DNA of 64,000 nucleotides from an uncultured Flavobacteriaceae bacterium (GTDB taxonomy: Bacteria > Bacteroidota > Bacteroidia > Flavobacteriales > Flavobacteriaceae), in NCBI GenBank assembly GCA_947500445.1, contig CANMSB010000002.1, forward strand, positions 124,001-188,000. Direction: 5' to 3'. Made by a program: the position numbers and the translations under genes. The notes under the pieces are model-generated. The model was not told the origin of the DNA and made no database searches. It was given only the letters and a program-made list of their open reading frames with translations. Every line of letters starts with the position of its first letter. Positions within the stretch are counted from its first letter, which is position 1. Of the stretch, positions 49,774-58,053 are shown one piece after another.

Positions 49774-51453
49774 TTAGTGCTCAGGAATAGCACTACGGTT
49801 TTTGTCCGATGCTCTAAACTGATCGGCTAACAAGATAGCGTTATGGGCGTTTACTATTGCACCTGATTTTGAAAGAGAGGAAAAAGGCGCAGTTTCCTTC
49901 TTTTTTTTACTAAGTGTGGGCATGGTATTGTAACGATTCCCTGAACTCATAATAATTTTCTTTACCTGCGTAGCGCTAAGAAACGGGTAGTAAGAGCGCA
50001 GAAGTGCGGCGATACCCGATACTATAGGTGCGGACATGGAAGTACCGGACGCAAAACTAAAACCACTGTGTCCGGAAGGAGCGTATATATCTACAGCTGG
50101 CGCAAGAATATCCACGTTCTCCTTACCGTAGTTGGAATTGTAGTATTTGAACCCTAATTCCGCTTGGTAGGTACTTCCGCCTACCATTATAAAATTTTGG
50201 GCAACTTCGTTGTGGATGTAGTCCGAATCGTTTGGAAAGTAGTTTTTGTTATCATCAATGTTAGTATTGGCGTTTCCCGCGCCGTTTACAATGAGCACAT
50301 CTTTTTCGGCCGCGTAGGCGATTGCTTCCAACAACCAGTTCTTATTGGTTGAAAACTCTTTGATTATGCTCATGTTAATTATTCTTGCACCGTTATCTAC
50401 CGCGTACCGGATGGCCAAGGCCAGGTCCTTATCGTGTGCTTGACCATAACAAGCAGCTACTATGGGCATAATTTTAAATTTGGCAGTTGCTGTTTTTGAG
50501 ATTTTAGGTGATGAAACGAATTTCAATATTGTTCCTGCGACCGGGGTTGCATGGTCGATAAAATCTTGATCGTAAGAAACAATGTTGTTTCCGTAGTCGG
50601 TGTCTCTTATGTTTGATGGGTCGTCTTTTGTAATCGCCCGTTCATCATAATTAAAATTGTAATAATATTTTCGGTAACGATTATGAATTTTCAGGTCTGC
50701 GATAGCGTCATCTATGCTATAGTCATGCTTTACGGCCCATTTTAAGGTTTCTATTTCTTTTGAAAGACTATCGGTCCGTTTCGCGATGCTATCTAATTTT
50801 TTTAAGGTCAGCTTAGGTCTGGGAACAATGTTTTCAAAAACGGCGACCGCTCTTTTAAGGTCTTCGGTATAGGTGCTGTCGCTAATAAAATACTCCTCTC
50901 GTTGTTTGGCCTTGTCCTTTAGGGTTTTTTTTGCTTTGCTGTAGTCCTCCTCGGTAAAATCTAGTTCACGCTTATTTTTACTGTTTTCATAATATTTGAC
51001 GATACGCGTAAACTCGAAATACTCATAAATTAGCCTATCCCCATTTTTATTCCCGATAAAGTTCCAACCATGCACATCGTCAACGTAGCCGTTTCCATCA
51101 TCGTCGATGTTATTGTTCGCGATTTCATTTTGGTTTTTCCAAAAGTTCTTAGTGATAGAAGGGTGTTTAGGGCTAATATCCGTGTCAATTACCGCGATGA
51201 TAATTTCCTCATTATGTTTTCCTTTTAAGCGTTCATGTGCCCGCTGTAGGCTTGTTCCCGGTACCGTGTCTTGACCGTAATCCATCAAATACCAAGTCTG
51301 TTTTTCTTTATCCGACAGGGCTACCTTCTTTTCAACAAATGGTACCGGCTTATTTAAATTCTTTGGTTGTTGGGCATTGCATCCTATTAAGCCCGTAATT
51401 AAAAAGTAAAAAAGAGACTTTACATTCATGATAATTGTACTGTGATGTTTCAA
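49774..51453 (-). CDS. S8-family lipoprotein protease (copy D) with variant His motif
   Basis: 559 residues by the ATG at 51453, or 551 from MNVKSLFYF at 51429, which gives a better signal peptide. Lipobox LIGC (Cys25 in the longer form). Triad: Asp90 (IAVIDTDIS), His301 in DHATPVAG, Ser472 in SGTSMSAP. The usual HGT around the catalytic His is HAT; the Gly-to-Ala change is rare in subtilases and could reduce activity. The segment following (TILKFVSSPKISKTATAKF) replaces the Asn-rich NNGIGIxG loop of other copies. Only 51 bp lie between it and the upstream S9 gene, so they are probably co-transcribed. Confidence 0.9.
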   Translation of the reverse strand: MKHHSTIIMNVKSLFYFLITGLIGCNAQQPKNLNKPVPFVEKKVALSDKEKQTWYLMDYGQDTVPGTSLQRAHERLKGKHNEEIIIAVIDTDISPKHPSITKNFWKNQNEIANNNIDDDGNGYVDDVHGWNFIGNKNGDRLIYEYFEFTRIVKYYENSKNKRELDFTEEDYSKAKKTLKDKAKQREEYFISDSTYTEDLKRAVAVFENIVPRPKLTLKKLDSIAKRTDSLSKEIETLKWAVKHDYSIDDAIADLKIHNRYRKYYYNFNYDERAITKDDPSNIRDTDYGNNIVSYDQDFIDHATPVAGTILKFVSSPKISKTATAKFKIMPIVAACYGQAHDKDLALAIRYAVDNGARIINMSIIKEFSTNKNWLLEAIAYAAEKDVLIVNGAGNANTNIDDNKNYFPNDSDYIHNEVAQNFIMVGGSTYQAELGFKYYNSNYGKENVDILAPAVDIYAPSGHSGFSFASGTSMSAPIVSGIAALLRSYYPFLSATQVKKIIMSSGNRYNTMPTLSKKKKETAPFSSLSKSGAIVNAHNAILLADQFRASDKNRSAIPEH

Positions 51454-51503
51454 AAATAGTATCGTTGAATCGCTTTACGTTATATTAATTCCCCCGTCCA
51501 TTT

Positions 51504-53651
51504 TTAATTGGGCTGAAAATCGGGATGTCCTGTTTGCCAAAGGGCAAAGGAAAGCATGTTGGCCAACTCCACGTTTTGTTTTTCTATTTTTACGGAAAGG
51601 CCATGTCCGCCCTTGGAATCTACAAAAAACAATATCGGCTTTCCCGAAGTAGATGCTTCCCGAATCCTAGCCGTAAACTTTCCGGCCTCCCAAGCATTTA
51701 CCCTTGCATCTTTTAAGCCCGCGGTTAGCAACATGGCAGGATAATCCGTGCCCTCCGTTATGTTATGGTAAGCATCCATTTCCAATAGCGCCTTAAATTC
51801 AATGGAATCTTTAACCGTTCCAAATTCTTTTACGTTGTTTGGTCCATTGGGGCCTGTTTCTGTCCTTACCGTATTTAGTGTGCCTACCCTTATCATGGCG
51901 CAACCATAGAGATCAGGCCTTTCGGTAACCGCCCTTCCTATTAAAATACCCCCGGCACTAGCGCTAAAAATAGCGATGTTCTGTGGCGAGGTGTATTTTT
52001 TTGCAATCAAATATTCCGTACAGGAAATAAAGTCTTTCCATGTGTTCGGTTTTGTGGTTTTAAAACCACCCTTGTACCAACCATCTCCTTTTTCCCCGCC
52101 GCCTCTCACATGTGCCACAGCATAAACGCCACCGTGTTGGATCCAATAAGGCATATATTTTTCAAGTTTGGGCCTATCCGAAATACCGTATGCGCCATAA
52201 CTGCTCAGCATTACCCTTTGTTTACCATCGAGCGTTGTCCCTTTTTTGTGTATTATGGAAAGCGGTATCATTTCGCCATCATGGGACAAAACTTCTACCT
52301 CTTCGACAACCAAGTCGGAAAGTTCTGCGCTTGAAGACCGTTCTTCAAAGGGTAATGGTTTAAAAGAACTGGATTCATGATCATACTTGAATAGGGTCTT
52401 TTTTAACGTCCACCCTTCCAGTTCGATCCAGAAGTCCCTAGAAAACTTTTCCTTTGTAATGATATTCAAATGCCCTGCGGTCATGGGCAATTTTATTTCT
52501 TTGGCACCAGTGTTGTCCAACAGAAAAAGACTGGTTTCTACACCGTTTCGCATTCTAGCGTACAAAATACCGTTTGAAATAAGTTTAAAATCCGTAAGTA
52601 CTAGGTTAGGGTCTTCCGGAACGACGATTTCCGGATTCTCAAAATCAGGTTCATGGACCGAAGTTTTACAAATTTTGAAGTTAGGGGCATTGTAAGCGGT
52701 CAAAAAATAGACCTCCTTGTCTTTAAGAAAAAACTGAGCGACCTTATGCTTTTTAGTAAATAGCCTTTTCCAGTTTTTTGCATCTTTTTTGGGACTAACA
52801 AAATAATCCGCATAAGGTCCCGGCCCCCAAATGCCCGCAAAAAGATAAGGGTCATCCGGATGTTGTAGATCCACCTCTGGGAAGTCTTCGGTATTAAACG
52901 GCAGTTCGGGATTGTTGGCCTTGGAAAGTATTATGTTCAAGTTTTTTGGGTCGCAGCCGATTTGGTATAATACCGTTTTGGTGTTCAGTAAATAACCCTT
53001 GTTTTTTTTATCGATAATTGGCATGTGCTCATAGGTAAAACCTTTTCCATCTTGCATCCAATGTACACCGCCCAATCCGTTGGGCCAACAGTGCGTTATG
53101 GTTTCCGGTAAAACTTTTTGGTTTTCTATATCGAAAATGCGCATTATCGAAACTCCCTCATCATCTTTGGTGAGGCCTATTACAACGTACGACGAATCCC
53201 AGTTTGGTTTGAAATAGTTTATGGTATAATTGTCGCCCATACTTTTTGGGCTTAAAATAAAGCGTTCCTTTTTATCCGCTGCAGGGCGATAAAACAACTC
53301 CTTGGTGTTTTCCGCTTTATTGATTTTTAAATAAAAATAGCCGCTCGTATGGGTAATGTATATGGATGAAATAGTGTTTTCATCTTGAAACTGATCGAGA
53401 TTTATCTGTTCGAACAGGGCATCTTTTTTTTTGATTTTCGACATTGCCGCATTGCCCGCCATCGTGTTTTTTGCGTACCAGTCTAAAACTGTTGAATCCG
53501 AAAGGTTTTCTAGGTAACGATAGGGGTCGTTTACTGGAGTTCCAAAATAGAAATCGGTAACGGTTTTTTTAGGAAGAGAAAGGCTATGTTGCTGAGCGTG
53601 GCAACAGATGAGGCCAAATAAGAGAACGGAGATACAGAATTTTATTGACAT
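51504..53651 (-). CDS. S9-family prolyl oligopeptidase, secreted (copy 2)
   Basis: 715 residues. Hydrophobic signal region with a Cys pair (LLFGLICCHAQQ), which may be a lipoprotein signal. N-terminal TDFYFGTPVNDPYRYLE, beta-propeller, then the hydrolase domain with Ser565 in FSASAGG (first Gly of the GxSxGG nucleophile motif replaced by Ser), Asp in AGLKDARVNAWE and His in KGGHGLS. The tail ALWQTGHPDFQPN matches copy 3 (60051) closely. It is followed 51 bp later by S8 copy D on the same strand. Substrate unknown. Confidence 0.92.
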   Translation of the reverse strand: MSIKFCISVLLFGLICCHAQQHSLSLPKKTVTDFYFGTPVNDPYRYLENLSDSTVLDWYAKNTMAGNAAMSKIKKKDALFEQINLDQFQDENTISSIYITHTSGYFYLKINKAENTKELFYRPAADKKERFILSPKSMGDNYTINYFKPNWDSSYVVIGLTKDDEGVSIMRIFDIENQKVLPETITHCWPNGLGGVHWMQDGKGFTYEHMPIIDKKNKGYLLNTKTVLYQIGCDPKNLNIILSKANNPELPFNTEDFPEVDLQHPDDPYLFAGIWGPGPYADYFVSPKKDAKNWKRLFTKKHKVAQFFLKDKEVYFLTAYNAPNFKICKTSVHEPDFENPEIVVPEDPNLVLTDFKLISNGILYARMRNGVETSLFLLDNTGAKEIKLPMTAGHLNIITKEKFSRDFWIELEGWTLKKTLFKYDHESSSFKPLPFEERSSSAELSDLVVEEVEVLSHDGEMIPLSIIHKKGTTLDGKQRVMLSSYGAYGISDRPKLEKYMPYWIQHGGVYAVAHVRGGGEKGDGWYKGGFKTTKPNTWKDFISCTEYLIAKKYTSPQNIAIFSASAGGILIGRAVTERPDLYGCAMIRVGTLNTVRTETGPNGPNNVKEFGTVKDSIEFKALLEMDAYHNITEGTDYPAMLLTAGLKDARVNAWEAGKFTARIREASTSGKPILFFVDSKGGHGLSVKIEKQNVELANMLSFALWQTGHPDFQPN

Positions 53652-53789
53652 ACTTGAAGGTTGGAAGGCTTTTATGGCGCCCCTGTCGTTTTTTTGCGAT
53701 AGGGCAAGAGCGTGATGACCTTTTCTAAATCAGCAATATGGGTTACATCATGTTTTCTGAGGAATTGAGGACTTCCCTCGTTGTATTTC

Positions 53790-54000
53790 AAAAGTAATAC
53801 AGAATCATCGATCTGTGGGTATGGGTCCGTACATTATACCAGAAATGGTATTATCACGTCGCCCAATAACTTTTCCAAATAGGCGATTTTAATAAGGTTG
53901 TTTATATCGGAGATCGATGTCTTTTAGGCTGTAGCTACTTTAATTGAATTAATTGGCTTTTGTAAGTTCGAACCGTAGAAGAGATAGAATGTTAGGTTTC
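53790..54000 (-). pseudogene. Decayed S8 protease fragment
   Basis: Reading leftward, the sequence gives a run matching the insert of S8 copy B: SDINNLIKIAYLEKLLGD against QDINNLIDIAYSEKLLSN, preceded by NSIKVATA followed by an in-frame TAA (copy B has NSIDFIKMATRY), and later DPYPQIDDS against DPYLEIDDS. Stops and frame breaks interrupt it. Downstream (53652-53790) a tail ending KKTTGAP remains open but is not recognised. The 414-bp gap between S8 copy E and S9 copy 2 is therefore the relic of another S8 gene. Confidence 0.75.
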
Positions 54001-54065
54001 GCTAACGGCGGAATCGTCAAAGGCTATGGTTATGCGTAAATGGTCTTTCAACCGGGAACCATGTT

Positions 54066-55709
54066 TTAATTTTCGGTTCGTTTCTCGGCCAGCAACAACG
54101 CATTGTACGCATTGACTATACGACCGGATTTCGAAATACTGGAAAAAGACACCATTTTTTCTTCCCCATCGTTTGAAAGCAGCACGTTACCGGCGTACCG
54201 CGTACCCGATTCCATTAGTATTGACTTTATTTCCTTTGCGCTAAAATTCGGATAGTGTGAGCGCAAAAGACCGGCAACCCCGGTAACTATAGGGGCGGCA
54301 AACGAGGTGCCGTCTACAAGCTCATAGGTATCGTTGCTTGAAGTGGTATAAATATTTTTTGCAGGCGCCATTATATCTACAGTTTCCGGCCCGTAATTGG
54401 ACTCCGTATACTTTAAGTTGTCATCTAAATGTTCTGTACTCCCACCTATCATTAGGAAGTTTTCAATAAATTCAGGTTCATGGTAATCAGTATCGTTAGG
54501 GTAGTGATTTTTTTCCTTATCAAGGTTTCTATTATCGTTGCCGGCCGCAGTAATAACCAATACGTCTTTTTTTGCTGCATACTTAAGCGCATCAAAGACC
54601 CACTGTTTATGTAAAGAAAATTCCTTGTTGATACTTATGTTTATAATTTTTGCGCCTTTATCGACAGCGTAGGTTATGGCCAATGCCAGGTCTTTATCGT
54701 GCGCTTCGCCGTTAACGGCCACCACTAAGGGAATAATCTTCACTTTTGGAACGATACCTGTTATGCCAACGCCATTTTCGGTATTGGAGGCAATTATTCC
54801 AGTTACATTGGTGCCATGGGAAATAGTATCTTTTACGTTGTCTATTCGGCCATTACCGTAGCCGATGTCCCCTAGGTCGTCGGAGTTATCCCCAATTGCT
54901 TGTCTTTCCTTGAATTCCGTAGCATAATACATATTCAATTGTCTTTTCCGAAACTCCAGATCCTCTTCTAAATCAGCGATATTCATATCGTAAAGTAAGG
55001 GAAGTTTCACAGCGTCAACCGCATCTTTTAAAGGGTTATCGCTTTCCGCGATCGAATCTAAAAGCGAAATAGAGGGTATCCGACCGTTTAAGTAGGATTT
55101 GATGGTTTCAAGACCCTTATAGTAGCTGTCGATAATAACCTTTCCCTGTTCTATAACGGACGTTATGGTATTTCTTTTTTTGTTCAATACCTTTTTTGCC
55201 CTTTTGTAAAGGAGATAGTTTGCTTTGTTTTCAGCGCTTAGTGTATCCGAGTTTCTATTAAAATAATCCTCATAGAACCTTACAACACGTACTACCTCGT
55301 AGTTTTGATATATGGGATTGGCACCGCCCGAACCCGCAAGATAGTTCCAACCATAAATATCGTCTACAAGCCCATTACCATCATCATCTAACTTATTGGC
55401 CTTCTCCTGTTCGTTGGTCCAAAAGACCGAATTCAAATCTTCATGTTCCAGATCAAAAGCGGTATCCAGTACTGCTATTACTATTGTATCCGATTTTTTA
55501 TCGGCGATAAACTCACGCGCTTTTTGCAAACTGATCCCGGGTGTCGCGTCAGTTTCCAAATCTAGAAGATACCATTGCTTTTTATCGATTTTGGTTTTTG
55601 GGATATGTTTGGTTTTGGATGGCTCAGAAACTAGTTGTTGTGCATTGATGTGGCAATTGAAGTATAAACACGATAGCACACCTAACATAAGAGACCTCAT
55701 TAACGTCAT
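54066..55709 (-). CDS. S8-family subtilisin-like secreted protease (copy E)
   Basis: 547 residues. Hydrophobic N-terminus (LMLGVLSCLYFNCHINAQQ) could be a Sec signal cleaved after NAQ or a lipobox variant. Triad: Asp82 (IAVLDTAFD), His298 (SHGTNVTG), Ser469 (DGTSFAAP). The block KLDDDGNGLVDDIYGWNYL replaces the common version, and a long charged insert follows. It is closest to copy D in the segment after the catalytic Ser (GLLRSHYP against ALLRSYYP). It lies 66 bp after copy F on the same strand. Confidence 0.9.
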   Translation of the reverse strand: MTLMRSLMLGVLSCLYFNCHINAQQLVSEPSKTKHIPKTKIDKKQWYLLDLETDATPGISLQKAREFIADKKSDTIVIAVLDTAFDLEHEDLNSVFWTNEQEKANKLDDDGNGLVDDIYGWNYLAGSGGANPIYQNYEVVRVVRFYEDYFNRNSDTLSAENKANYLLYKRAKKVLNKKRNTITSVIEQGKVIIDSYYKGLETIKSYLNGRIPSISLLDSIAESDNPLKDAVDAVKLPLLYDMNIADLEEDLEFRKRQLNMYYATEFKERQAIGDNSDDLGDIGYGNGRIDNVKDTISHGTNVTGIIASNTENGVGITGIVPKVKIIPLVVAVNGEAHDKDLALAITYAVDKGAKIINISINKEFSLHKQWVFDALKYAAKKDVLVITAAGNDNRNLDKEKNHYPNDTDYHEPEFIENFLMIGGSTEHLDDNLKYTESNYGPETVDIMAPAKNIYTTSSNDTYELVDGTSFAAPIVTGVAGLLRSHYPNFSAKEIKSILMESGTRYAGNVLLSNDGEEKMVSFSSISKSGRIVNAYNALLLAEKRTEN

Positions 55710-55775
55710 TTTAAGGGTCCGGTAAGGTAAAAATTATTTGCTTAGTTCGTTGAAAGTTCCAGTCTCACAATATCG

Positions 55776-57473
55776 TTATTTGCTTTTAGAAGCCATTTTT
55801 TTAGCCATTTTCATAGCGGAATAGGCATTTAAAACTTTTCCAGATTTTGATAGGTCTTTGAAGAGAACGCTATCTTTTTCCCTCGTACGAACCCTCAATG
55901 TATCGAAAGCCGTTCCGCTGGACATTATTACTTCCTTTACTTGTGTATGGCTTAATTGGGGGTAATGTGACCAAATAAGGGCGGCGACGCCGGAAGTAAG
56001 TGCACTTGATAAGGATGTTCCAGAATTTTCAATATATTGCTGCATTCGGGTATCAGTTGTTTTAATACCACTTCCCGGGGCGAAAAGATCGACATTTTCT
56101 TTTCCATAATTTGAGTAAAAGGCGAGCAACCCTTTTCCCAAGGATTTAGTACTTGCGCCGACTGATATTAAATTATCTACTGAATCCTCTCCATAGGTGT
56201 CGTTAAAATAGGTTCTGTTCTCAGGGATATCCAGGTTTTTTCCTTTATTTCCCGCCGAGGTGATAATTAAGACGCCATTTTTCTCCGCATATTTTAATGC
56301 ATAAAATAGCAGTTCTTCATTTTCGGTATATTCTTTGCTTCCACTTAAGTTGATTATTTTGGCTCCGTTATCAACTGCATACCTAACGGCATTCGAAAGG
56401 TCTTTATCGTTATAATGACCATATTCCGGACTAATGGTCAATGGCATTATTTTAATCCTATTGGATAGCCCACGTATCCCTATTCCATTATTTCTTGTGG
56501 CCGCTATGATACCTGAAACTTGTGTTCCGTGAAAAACATGGCTTTGTGCTTTTACATTTCCATTCCCATACCCCACAGTTTCTATATCTAATGGGTCGTC
56601 ACCTATTTTCGAACGTTCGTTGTAATTTAAGTTGTTACAGGTATAAATGTCAATTAAAGTATTCTCTTGGTCCCTATAAGTGTAATCAAAGGTGTACCCG
56701 TAGGAGATGTTTTTCTTCATTTGGGCTACTAGCCTTTCTTCATTCTCATTACGAATTTCAAGTGTATCTAACTGTGCTATGGTATAATCGTCATGGCCAG
56801 GTATTCTATCAGAAAATAACTTTATAAACTGATAAAACTCTTCCCGTACTTCTTTATCGGTTTCTAAATACGGTTGTTCCTTACTGTTTACACCGTTATA
56901 TTTTTCTAGGCAATATTGATAGAGTTTAAAATCTTGTAAATTGTCCGTACTTATTTCCGATAATTTTTTGCCTTCAAATTTCTTTCCAAATTTCCTTAAA
57001 ACCCTTACCTGCACAAAAGACGCATATCTTTCATATCCGTATTGTCCATAACCTAAAAAATTCCACCCGTTAACATCATCAACAAAACCGTTGTTGTCAT
57101 CGTCTTTTTGATTGTTGGCAATTTCTGTTTTATTCACATATATTTGATTTCTAAGGTCTTCATGGTCAATATCAATTTGGGTATCCATTACGGCTACAAT
57201 CACCTTTTCTCCGGCGTCCTCTAAATTTAATTCTCGGTAAGCCTTGTCCAAACTTATTCCAGATATGGAATCTATTTTTGGGTCTTCATGAATCCAAGAA
57301 CTATCTTCTTTTTTAGTATTTATTGGTAATGGTTGGGTACTCTTTTTACAAGAAACGAATCCAAAAAAAAGTAAAAAATAAAAGAGAATTACAAATAATC
57401 TCAGAGGATATTTACTAAGCAGCCTGATAACAGGCTGCTTTAAATTATTTTTCATACTAGCGTATCTATTCAT
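55776..57473 (-). CDS. S8-family subtilisin-like lipoprotein protease (copy F), first gene of the array
   Basis: 565 residues. Lipoprotein signal with Cys42 (FGFVSCKK) after a long basic lead (a start at MKNNLKQ, 57455, is possible). Triad: Asp97 (VAVMDTQID), His315 (FHGTQVSG), Ser487 (NSGTSLSSA). KDDDNNGFVDDVNGWNFLG and RNNGIGIRGLS are shared with copy B, suggesting B and F are the closest pair. The ATG at 57471-57473 overlaps the stop of the upstream GG-leader peptide frame (shared ATGAATAG), an arrangement expected of translational coupling between a precursor and its peptidase. It is more AT-rich than the flanks of the window. Confidence 0.9.
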   Translation of the reverse strand: MNRYASMKNNLKQPVIRLLSKYPLRLFVILFYFLLFFGFVSCKKSTQPLPINTKKEDSSWIHEDPKIDSISGISLDKAYRELNLEDAGEKVIVAVMDTQIDIDHEDLRNQIYVNKTEIANNQKDDDNNGFVDDVNGWNFLGYGQYGYERYASFVQVRVLRKFGKKFEGKKLSEISTDNLQDFKLYQYCLEKYNGVNSKEQPYLETDKEVREEFYQFIKLFSDRIPGHDDYTIAQLDTLEIRNENEERLVAQMKKNISYGYTFDYTYRDQENTLIDIYTCNNLNYNERSKIGDDPLDIETVGYGNGNVKAQSHVFHGTQVSGIIAATRNNGIGIRGLSNRIKIMPLTISPEYGHYNDKDLSNAVRYAVDNGAKIINLSGSKEYTENEELLFYALKYAEKNGVLIITSAGNKGKNLDIPENRTYFNDTYGEDSVDNLISVGASTKSLGKGLLAFYSNYGKENVDLFAPGSGIKTTDTRMQQYIENSGTSLSSALTSGVAALIWSHYPQLSHTQVKEVIMSSGTAFDTLRVRTREKDSVLFKDLSKSGKVLNAYSAMKMAKKMASKSK

Positions 57474-57621
57474 CTCTTACTCGACAATCTTTGGAGGTTA
57501 AAATCGCTGTTTCGTCATTTGTGCCAGCTCCTCCTAAAATGCTGTTGACTTTTGTAAATTTAGCAATTTCAAATTTTTTAATATGATATCCAGTACTGCC
57601 GATACTCTCGTATCTGATTTT
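57466..57621 (-). pseudogene. GG-leader RiPP precursor-like peptide lacking its start codon
   Basis: Minus-strand open frame of 51 codons bounded by TAA (57622-57624) and TAG (57466-57468). It contains KKFEIAKFTKVNSILGG followed by a 20-residue tail AGTNDETAILTSKDCRVRDE with Thr, Ser and one Cys. The leader aligns with that of the intact peptide at 59821 (KKFKIAKLDKPQLIFGGGG). There is no ATG, GTG or TTG in the frame; the region before KKF overlaps a fragment of an S8 gene, so recombination probably removed the original start. Its stop overlaps the start of S8 copy F. Initiation at ATT cannot be excluded. Confidence 0.65.
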
Positions 57622-57671
57622 TTATCGGCGATAAACCGAAGCGCTTTTTGCATACTGATGCTATTTTTTGG
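57588..57671 (-). pseudogene. S8 protease N-terminal fragment
   Basis: Minus-strand codons read ISMQKALRFIADKKSDTRV followed by SAVLD, clearly matching ISLQKAREFIADKKSDTIV and IAVLD of S8 copy E, ending at the catalytic-Asp position. The frame then runs out of phase with the adjacent peptide frame. It is a deletion junction between a former S8 gene and the GG-leader peptide gene. Confidence 0.75.
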
Positions 57672-58053
57672 CCATACAAATCGATGAAAACACAAAATAT
57701 TATACAGTCCCTTTGATTTAAAAGTAAAGAAATTCTTTTGGCTTCTTCTAGCTTCATTACTCTACTATGATGGCGTGCTTTTAGCTGCGTAATTCATATA
57801 GTTCAGAAGTAAAACCTGAAAATAGGACAGGACAGGTCATCTATCCTCTCATTTTAGCATGACTTTTGTAGGGTTTACAAATCGAAGTATTGGGGGGGGT
57901 TTTGGCTTGCACCAAATGAAGTTTAACTTTAAAAAAGAATTGATTCGTATTTTTTCTTTAAGGTTTTTAATCGTTTAACGTGAAATAAGTTTGTTTGTCG
58001 AAATAAATTTGAAATCTGAAAACCCTTTCATTCATTGTAAGTTTTAGAAAAAA
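57672..58053. promoter_or_regulatory. Divergent control region with a G8 tract
   Basis: Non-coding. A run of eight G lies at 57892-57899, about 155 bp before the regulator start. TAAATTTG at 58004-58011 fits a Bacteroidota -7 element for the regulator, though a well-spaced TTTG is missing. A 20-codon frame at 57918 is not called. The region separates the leftward protease array from the rightward RiPP genes and is the likely site of regulation for both. Confidence 0.45.

Noticed and set aside
57918-57980. 20-codon plus-strand frame MKFNFKKELIRIFSLRFLIV before the regulator
   Set aside because: Too short, no core-like tail, overlaps the presumed promoter.
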